DNA of 10,921 nucleotides from Pseudomonadota bacterium (GTDB lineage: Bacteria > Bdellovibrionota_C > UBA2361 > OMII01), in the NCBI GenBank assembly GCA_027486155.1, contig JAIXPR010000111.1:1-10921 (forward strand), in the 5' to 3' direction. A program made the translations under genes and the position numbers. A model generated the notes under the pieces. It saw only the letters and a program-made list of their open reading frames with translations, did no database searches and was not told the origin of the DNA. This document shows positions 6,131 through 10,921 of this stretch, one piece after another; within the stretch, counting starts at the first letter, position 1, and each line of letters opens with the position of its first letter.

Positions 6131-7249
6131 TTACCGGACCGCCTCGTATCCACCGTGTACTCCACCTTTCGAGTACACGATCTGGTAGAGCTGGACCATC
6201 CGAGCCGTGAAGAGCGCTTCACACCCCTTAAGGTAGAACTCCCACATCCGGCGGAACTCCTCGCCATACGTGTCTCTCAGTGACGGCCACGAGGATTGGA
6301 AATTGGCCTCCCACGCATGCAAGGTCGTGGCGTAATCGGCGGAGAAATTGTGAAGGTCCTCGACAACAAGATTCCCACGCGCTGGGTCTATAAGCGATGG
6401 AAACGAAGGAATCCATCCATTCGGGAAGATGCGGTGTTGCAACCACATAATAAACTGATCAAGCGCCGCGCTCGAACGCAACGAGAAGGTTTCCGCCGAG
6501 ATGACCTGCAGAGCGAAGAGTCCCTTATCCGCGAGGCAACGCTCTACCATTGAGAAGAAAGTCGGAATGTTCTTGCGTCCGACCGCCTCGATCATCTCTA
6601 TCGATACAATTCGATCGAAGACCCCGGAGAACGTTTGATAATCCTGTATCAGGATCTCAACAGGCAGCCCGGCGCACCGCTCACGGGCAAGCGCTGCCTG
6701 CTCCTTCGAAACCGTTAATCCAACGACCGAAACGCCGTAGTTCTTCGCCGCGTGATAGGCGAAGTTTGCCCATCCACATCCGATGTCAAGAACTCGCATA
6801 CCGGGTTTGAGCTTCAGCTTCTTGCAGAGGAGATCGATCTTATGAACTTGGGCTTCGTCAAGCGTGCGCGCGTTTCGCCAATAGCCACAGGTGTAACTCA
6901 TGGAGCTCTTGTCGAGCATCTTGGAGAAGAGATCATTGCCAAGGTCGTAGTGACGCTTGCCTACCTCAAAAGCGCGCTTACCCACCTGAAGATTCATCAG
7001 ACGATCCTTTACCAGGGAGGCCAGCAGCCTTGGGCTAATTTTTTTCAACGTAACCGGAACACGCCTATCACCGGTCATCAGGCGAGAGAGCAGCTCAAAA
7101 AGATCGGTAGTCCCCCACTCCCCTTTGATGTAGGACTCGCCCAGCTCATAGAGACCTCCTCGATTCGCCCTTTCGGCAACCTCTGGGGAAACCACAAGTG
7201 GTTGTCTCTCATCACTTGAAACCGGCGAACGCTTCTCTGCAACCTGCAT
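6131..7249 (-). CDS. Cyclopropane-fatty-acid-synthase-like SAM methyltransferase
   Basis: Adds a SAM-derived methyl carbon to the double bond of unsaturated phospholipid acyl chains at the membrane. It aligns along its whole 372 residues with E. coli Cfa (382): HYDLGNDLF at 100-108, MSYTCGYW at 117-124 with the conserved Cys121, the SAM site VLDIGCGWAN at 153-162, GLTVSKEQ at 177-184, QDY at 202-204, SIEMIEAVG with Glu221, IFPNGWIPS at 274-282 and the C-terminal QLYQIVYSKG. Where E. coli Cfa has the bicarbonate ligand His266, this protein has Gln248 (FALQVI), as I recall for the branch found beside FAD and DUF1365 genes. The product may therefore be a cyclopropane, or a methyl-branched or methyl-unsaturated chain. 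AGGAG 6 nt before ATG 7249 is a strong Shine-Dalgarno. It is last in the operon, 31 nt after the DUF1365 gene. Confidence 0.9.
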   Translation of the reverse strand: MQVAEKRSPVSSDERQPLVVSPEVAERANRGGLYELGESYIKGEWGTTDLFELLSRLMTGDRRVPVTLKKISPRLLASLVKDRLMNLQVGKRAFEVGKRHYDLGNDLFSKMLDKSSMSYTCGYWRNARTLDEAQVHKIDLLCKKLKLKPGMRVLDIGCGWANFAYHAAKNYGVSVVGLTVSKEQAALARERCAGLPVEILIQDYQTFSGVFDRIVSIEMIEAVGRKNIPTFFSMVERCLADKGLFALQVISAETFSLRSSAALDQFIMWLQHRIFPNGWIPSFPSLIDPARGNLVVEDLHNFSADYATTLHAWEANFQSSWPSLRDTYGEEFRRMWEFYLKGCEALFTARMVQLYQIVYSKGGVHGGYEAVR

Positions 7250-7280
7250 GCGATACTCCTCTTGTGAATACGGAAGGTGT

Positions 7281-8111
7281 CTATCGAGTGCTCCCCCTGG
7301 CCTTCCGTAAGATAGAAAGGAGCCCGAGGCGAGCCTTGTGGATGATATTCTGTCTCGACCTAATAGTATAGGAGCTCGTCGGCTCCGGTCGTGGATACAC
7401 TGTGGCGCGAGCCTTAAAGAAGAGCTTCATCGCTTGTCCGTGGATTCGAGGCATGGTCAGCAGCGACGTTATGGGGAATTTTCTAAGGGTTGCGACTACT
7501 TGCCTTCGAGATAGCGGCACACCATCCCCTCGAAGACACGCGGCAAAGACCCGCTCTCCATCCTTGTGCAGGTCAACTCGAATTGAGAGATGATCCCCCT
7601 CCGACTCAAGAACGACCTCATACGTGCCCTCCATATTAAAAAATGGGGAAACAAAGAAATCCTTCGAGAAGTTCCATGCGACGGGCATCGCTTGAGGTGA
7701 GCACACTAAGGGATACACATGGGTTTCACCGAAGGTATTATTCACCTGCGTGATCAGTCCTACCACCTGGTCGTGCGCGTCAAAACAGGCAAAGAAACTG
7801 ACGGGATTAAAGACATACCCAAAGTACCGTGGTGAGGTAATCAACGTAATACGCGCGGGAGGTTCACGGTGCCCATGACTGACAAGCACACGCTCGACCT
7901 TCTCTCGTAAACTCCCCTCTCCCTGCAAGTAATCGGCGGAGCGAACGCTAAAGATAGCGCGCTTCTCGTAGGCCAACAGACGCGGAGCCACCGCCAGTGA
8001 CGGGAGCTCATCAACATCAAACGCAAAGGTGAAGATAGGATAGTTGAAAGAGTGCTCCCGCGGACCTTTTCGCCAGTGGTCAACCGAACCCCATACTATC
8101 CGAGACCTCAT
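7281..8111 (-). CDS. DUF1365 family protein
   Basis: Its 276 residues carry the family hallmarks: REHSFNYPIFTFAFDVDEL at 18-36, RYFGYVFNPVSFFACFD at 95-111, QVNNTFGETHVYPL at 122-135, KDFFVSPFFNMEGTY at 150-164 and RIHGQAMKLFFKA at 222-234. The biochemical role of DUF1365 is not established to my knowledge; its constant place between an FAD-dependent amine-oxidase-like gene and a Cfa-like methyltransferase argues for a part in modifying methylated or unsaturated acyl chains. The N-terminus has no signal peptide, and the C-terminus is basic and amphipathic (IIHKARLGLLSILRKARG), which could favour contact with the membrane surface (inference). The start ATG overlaps the stop of the upstream FAD gene as ATGA, indicating translational coupling. 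Confidence 0.88.
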   Translation of the reverse strand: MRSRIVWGSVDHWRKGPREHSFNYPIFTFAFDVDELPSLAVAPRLLAYEKRAIFSVRSADYLQGEGSLREKVERVLVSHGHREPPARITLITSPRYFGYVFNPVSFFACFDAHDQVVGLITQVNNTFGETHVYPLVCSPQAMPVAWNFSKDFFVSPFFNMEGTYEVVLESEGDHLSIRVDLHKDGERVFAACLRGDGVPLSRRQVVATLRKFPITSLLTMPRIHGQAMKLFFKARATVYPRPEPTSSYTIRSRQNIIHKARLGLLSILRKARGSTR

Positions 8112-9382
8112 AGATCGATACCCATCTGCCGTGTCACGTGGAGCGCCGAGATAACTCCGTCCTCATGGAAGCCATACCTCATGTACGCTCCGCAGAAATA
8201 GGTACCGCGAGTACCGTTGAGCTCTCGAATCGCTTTCTGGCTGATGGGCGATTGCGGTGTATACACAGGATGCGTGTATTCGACCTCGTAGAGCACGGAA
8301 CGGGAATCGATTGCATCGTTGCCGTTGAGCGTAACGAAATAATCCCGCCGAGCCTTCAGTCGCTGCAGCTTGTTCATGTAGTACGTGATGGCGACCGGAG
8401 AATCAACCCGAGCGTCGCGACGGCGCCGATAATTCCACGCCGCCCACAGACGTCGCTTCGGTCCCAGCACCTTATCGTCTGTGTGCAGAACGGTTCTGTT
8501 ACGACTATAACTCCAGCTACCAAGCGCAGACCTCTCCTCCGGGCTCGGATCGCCCAGGAGCTTTAACGCTTCGTCAGCGTGGGTCGCGATGACAACCGCG
8601 TCGTACCGCTCCGGCTCAGCGCCGTGGAGGGCAAGTACCACACCATTACCCTCACGGGTAATAGCTTGAGCGGCCGTTCCTACGCGAAGCTCTCCCGTAA
8701 ATGCTCGCCTAAAAGCTTTAAGGTATGAGTGGCTGCCTCCAACGATCGTTTGCCACTGCGGCCGCTTACTCATCTCAAGCATTCCGTGGTTCTGAAAGAA
8801 GGTAAAGAATGAAAGCGCCGGAAAATCAAGGGCGTTCATATCCGGAGTGGACCAAATGGACCCAATGAGGGGCGCCAGGTAGTGATCAAAAAAGTACTGA
8901 CTTGTCCCAACGGAACGCAGATAATCGCCAAGCGGTTGCTCACCAATCCGTCCATCCCGCAAGTCTTTCAACGCGCGTCGATTAAAGCGTTGCTGCTCGA
9001 TCACCATCCCCAGAAACTTCCCATTAAGAAGGTTCTCGGGCGCCATCAGGAATTCCTTAATGGAGGGTCCCATGTATTGGAGTCCGGTCCGCTCGCAGGA
9101 GAAACCAAATGACATGTCGGAGTCCTGGCGCTCGATGCCCAGCTGATCGAGGAATTTGTAGAAATTCGTGTAGTTTCGGGGATTGCAAACGATGAAGCCG
9201 GTATCCACGGATAGTTCAGGATTAAGTGGATCGTGGACAACCCGGGTGTTCGTGTGCCCCCCGAGATAGTCATTCCTCTCTAGAAGGGTTACTCGGTGAT
9301 GTCGCGAGAGGACATAGGCCGCGGTTATGCCGGAGATGCCTCCCCCAACAACAAGGATATTTTTGCTCGTTTCGTTTACCAC
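8108..9382 (-). CDS. FAD-dependent amine-oxidase-like oxidoreductase (NAD(P)-binding Rossmann)
   Basis: This 424-residue flavoprotein begins with a Rossmann dinucleotide fold (ILVVGGGISGITAAYVLS at 9-26, then the acidic end of strand 2, VTLLERNDYLGGHTNT). In the middle are DTGFIVCNPRNYTNF and the WQTIVGGSHSYL segment, and near the C-terminus the FAD-closing motif YFCGAYMRYGFHEDGVISA. This is the layout of the amine-oxidase/phytoene-desaturase superfamily group that accompanies Cfa-like methyltransferases, as Rv0449c does in M. tuberculosis. In that setting it is thought to supply hydride chemistry to the methylated acyl intermediate, for example reducing a methylene to a 10-methyl group. The substrate here is inferred. 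GTG 9382 lies inside the stop region of the upstream dehydrogenase (7-nt overlap), and the stop overlaps the DUF1365 start. No strong Shine-Dalgarno is seen, which fits coupling. Confidence 0.88.
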   Translation of the reverse strand: MVNETSKNILVVGGGISGITAAYVLSRHHRVTLLERNDYLGGHTNTRVVHDPLNPELSVDTGFIVCNPRNYTNFYKFLDQLGIERQDSDMSFGFSCERTGLQYMGPSIKEFLMAPENLLNGKFLGMVIEQQRFNRRALKDLRDGRIGEQPLGDYLRSVGTSQYFFDHYLAPLIGSIWSTPDMNALDFPALSFFTFFQNHGMLEMSKRPQWQTIVGGSHSYLKAFRRAFTGELRVGTAAQAITREGNGVVLALHGAEPERYDAVVIATHADEALKLLGDPSPEERSALGSWSYSRNRTVLHTDDKVLGPKRRLWAAWNYRRRRDARVDSPVAITYYMNKLQRLKARRDYFVTLNGNDAIDSRSVLYEVEYTHPVYTPQSPISQKAIRELNGTRGTYFCGAYMRYGFHEDGVISALHVTRQMGIDL

Positions 9383-10143
9383 AGTTGGTTCACTATCTTT
9401 TCATACACCGGCGCCGGGAGAAATTTCCCGAGCCCCACGATCCAGGAGAAAGGGACGGGGAACGCAATCGTTCGTTTCCCTCGTTCGATCCCATTACAGA
9501 TAATCTTCGCCGCTTTCTCGGGGGATATCAAAAAAGGCATGTAAAAATCATTTTTATCGGTAAGGGGGGTCTTTACGAATCCAGGATTAACAATCGAGAT
9601 CGTGATCCCCTTCGGCTGCAAATGAAACCGAATACTCTCAAGAAAATGGATAAGGGCTGACTTGCTGGCGCCGTAGGCCGCCGCTCGAGGGAGCCCCCGA
9701 TATCCGGCGAGACTCGCCACTGGCGCGAGGTATCCCTTACCACGAAGCACCATGCGCGGAATGACCGCCTCCAAACAGTGAAGCACCCCTCCAAAGTTGA
9801 GTTGCATGATTGAGAGGTACTCCGCGCTGTCGAACTGCTCCGGCTTGGTGAAGAGATGCGTTCCCGCGTTCGGAATGGCGATGTCGATAGGCCCGATATT
9901 CTCCTCAATCGAGGCCACAATCCTCTTCATCTCCTCAAGGTTGAGCACATCTCCGGGATAACTGTACGCATTTCCTCCGGATGCCGAGATCGTAGCGACC
10001 ATCCCGTCCAAGATCTCTTTTCTTCGCGCGGTGATCGCGACCCTGGCCCCTCGACGGGCTAACTCATACGCCAACGCCTCCCCGATACCGCTACTAGCTC
10101 CGGTCAGCCACACGCACTTTCCTGTAAGGTCGATCTTCGTCAC
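9376..10143 (-). CDS. Short-chain dehydrogenase/reductase
   Basis: A classical SDR of 255 residues: cofactor loop TGASSGIG at 14-21, PNAG at 91-94 (NNAG variant), Ser144 in VASLAG, catalytic Tyr157 and Lys161 in YGASK, then IVNPGFVKTPL at 184-194. Arg40 after strand 2 (ITARR) suggests NADPH preference. The C-terminus (FPVPFSWIVGLGKFLPAPVYEKIV) is hydrophobic and could seat the protein on the membrane. It is first in the operon with the FAD, DUF1365 and Cfa-like genes, so a lipid carbonyl or alcohol substrate is likely but not shown. GTG 10143 is preferred: AAGGA lies 7 nt upstream and the SDR fold begins at once. The frame opens as far up as 10278, but that Arg-rich extension is translated from the inverted-repeat region and is not SDR-like. 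Confidence 0.88.
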   Translation of the reverse strand: MTKIDLTGKCVWLTGASSGIGEALAYELARRGARVAITARRKEILDGMVATISASGGNAYSYPGDVLNLEEMKRIVASIEENIGPIDIAIPNAGTHLFTKPEQFDSAEYLSIMQLNFGGVLHCLEAVIPRMVLRGKGYLAPVASLAGYRGLPRAAAYGASKSALIHFLESIRFHLQPKGITISIVNPGFVKTPLTDKNDFYMPFLISPEKAAKIICNGIERGKRTIAFPVPFSWIVGLGKFLPAPVYEKIVNQLW

Positions 10144-10155
10144 GAGCTTTTCCTT
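10141..10155 (-). promoter_or_regulatory. Ribosome binding site deciding the SDR start
   Basis: On the minus strand AAGGA (10151-10155) precedes GTG (10143-10141) by 7 nt. This supports initiation here rather than 45 codons upstream, and leaves the repeat-rich DNA beyond 10200 as untranslated leader or promoter. Confidence 0.6.
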
Positions 10156-10223
10156 ATTTTGAGGTCTTTCGTCCGGTAGAGCATACCCCGTAGACTGGGG
10201 GGTAGGGAAGCGAGGCAAAACCC

Positions 10224-10318
10224 CACGTAAACGTGCTCGTAACCGTGAACGTAAACGTACCTGGAATAAAAACACCAACGTTTTCGGGTACTTTGACGTT
10301 TACGAGCACGTTCACGTG
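10224..10318. repeat. Long imperfect inverted repeat made of 6-bp units in the divergent promoter region
   Basis: The arms at 10224-10246 and 10296-10318 are reverse complements at 21 of 23 positions. Each arm is built from hexamers of pattern NCGTRM: six in register on the plus strand from 10225 to 10260 and about four on the minus strand from 10317 to 10294. Inner bases GTACC (10257-10261) and GGTAC (10287-10291) also pair, so the whole 95 bp can fold into one long stem with an AT-rich tip. It lies between the SDR-led operon and the divergent membrane-protein gene, where it could be an operator array, a leader hairpin or a copy of a dispersed palindromic element. Confidence 0.75.
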
Positions 10319-10386
10319 TCGGCGTCCTCAATTAAACTACTAGCAAGCTTTGACTCGCTTCCCTAGAAAGCCACCCGGAGATACCT

Positions 10387-10800
10387 ATGAACGATACCCA
10401 ACAAAAGTTTGTCAGGACGGTTTTGTGGGCCAGCGCGGCCTATTTCGCTATGTGCGGGCTTTCAGCGATCTTCTATCCCGTTTCATGGCTGCTCGTGTCG
10501 AGTTTGCCTACAACAGCCCTCTCGTCCGAGCTTCAAACGGTCTTTGGCACCTTAGGGGGATTTCTCCTAGCGCTCGCTTTCGGCGCCGGCATCGCGGCTC
10601 TCCATCCAGGTAAGCACCCGGGGGTTATATTTACCCTAGTTTTGGGTAATGTTTTTGATTTCTGCGTCACGCTGAAAGCGGTGGTTGCTCACCAACTGCC
10701 GATCCTTAATGGGGGACTCTTCTTGGCTGTCGCTATGACCTGGGCGGTCCTCCTCGGGGTGAGCTGGTTATACGTGAAACGAGCCCACCCTACACCTTGA
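10387..10800 (+). CDS. Small four-helix integral membrane protein, unknown function
   Basis: This 137-residue protein has four hydrophobic segments, at about 10-32 (TVLWASAAYFAMCGLSAIFY), 50-72 (FGTLGGFLLALAFGAGIAAL), 78-98 (GVIFTLVLGNVFDFCVTLKA) and 106-130 (LNGGLFLAVAMTWAVLLGVSWLY), joined by short loops. It is probably an inner-membrane protein. I do not recognise a named family, and no catalytic motif or metal-ligand set stands out. GGAG lies 6 nt before the ATG, a good Shine-Dalgarno. The gene is divergent from the SDR-led lipid operon across the hexamer inverted repeat and overlaps the 3' end of the convergent histidine kinase gene by 11 nt. Both contacts hint at shared regulation but prove nothing. 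Confidence 0.75.
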   Translation: MNDTQQKFVRTVLWASAAYFAMCGLSAIFYPVSWLLVSSLPTTALSSELQTVFGTLGGFLLALAFGAGIAALHPGKHPGVIFTLVLGNVFDFCVTLKAVVAHQLPILNGGLFLAVAMTWAVLLGVSWLYVKRAHPTP

Positions 10801-10921
10801 TCGGTTCGATGGGACCGGTCGGAAGGAGGATCGTGAAACGAGCTCCCTCATGCGGTCCGGAGGTCAATTCTATCTGTCCATGGTGAAGTTCCACGATCCT
10901 TTGAACGATAGCAAGCCCGAT
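10790..10921 (-). CDS. Sensor histidine kinase, C-terminal end (partial)
   Basis: The 43 residues before a TAG stop read IGLAIVQRIVELHHGQIEL, then TSGPHEGARFTILLP. This is the end of an HATPase_c domain: the last part of the G2 box (GLAIV), the helix VQRIVELHHG, and the closing strands with the GARFTILLP pattern. It is the ATP-binding part of a two-component sensor; the sensor, HisKA domain and start lie beyond the window edge. Its 3' end overlaps the convergent membrane-protein gene by 11 nt, so neither gene has room for a terminator outside the other's coding sequence. Confidence 0.85.
   Translation of the reverse strand: MGLAIVQRIVELHHGQIELTSGPHEGARFTILLPTGPIEPIKV

Noticed and set aside
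6131..7219. Plus-strand frames of 85-155 codons across the methyltransferase gene
   Set aside because: They are antisense shadows of a gene supported along its full length by Cfa motifs.
10144..10278. N-terminal extension of the SDR (Arg-rich, 45 codons)
   Set aside because: It is translated from the hexamer repeat region, is unlike SDR N-termini, and a GTG with a good Shine-Dalgarno starts the fold directly at 10143.

Overview
The window is bacterial chromosome of moderate GC content (a little above half by eye) with dense, ordinary-looking coding. It carries housekeeping proline genes, an inner-membrane-type glycosyltransferase, a four-gene lipid-modification operon and several accessory pieces. 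A secreted Thr/Pro-linker protein, an Imm8-like immunity protein and a TauE/SafE relic suggest a free-living bacterium, perhaps proteobacterial or from a neighbouring, poorly cultured Gram-negative lineage. I cannot name a genus.

Layout. Positions 1-711 (minus) hold the N-terminal part of a secreted protein: signal peptide, long Thr/Pro linker, then an Ig-like domain running off the window. A gene-poor stretch follows (712-1179), then the 3' remnant of a TauE/SafE-family permease (1180 onward, plus), inside which a sigma70-like promoter candidate lies just before proB. proB (1541-2704) and proA (2694-3974) overlap and encode the first two steps of proline synthesis. Converging on them is a two-TM family 2 glycosyltransferase (4048-5058, minus). 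Then come a spacer with a strong hairpin, an Imm8-like immunity gene (5374-5709, minus) with no visible toxin, and another spacer (5710-6130).

The largest block is a minus-strand operon read from 10143 down to 6131: short-chain dehydrogenase, FAD-dependent amine-oxidase-like protein, DUF1365 protein, cyclopropane-fatty-acid-synthase-like methyltransferase. The genes overlap by 7 and 4 nt and then sit 31 nt apart, so they are probably co-transcribed. The FAD protein/DUF1365/methyltransferase trio has the order of Mycobacterium tuberculosis Rv0449c-Rv0448c-Rv0447c and resembles the singlet-oxygen (RpoE/ChrR) regulon cluster of Rhodobacter. The likely job is methylation and further modification of unsaturated phospholipid acyl chains. 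The methyltransferase keeps the catalytic Cys and Glu of E. coli Cfa but has Gln where Cfa has a bicarbonate-binding His.

The divergent region before this operon (10144-10386) contains a long imperfect inverted repeat built from a 6-bp repeating unit. On its other side is a small four-TM membrane protein (10387-10800, plus), whose 3' end overlaps by 11 nt the convergent 3' end of a sensor histidine kinase (10790-10921, minus, cut by the window edge). I found no RNA genes, insertion sequences, CRISPR arrays or origins.
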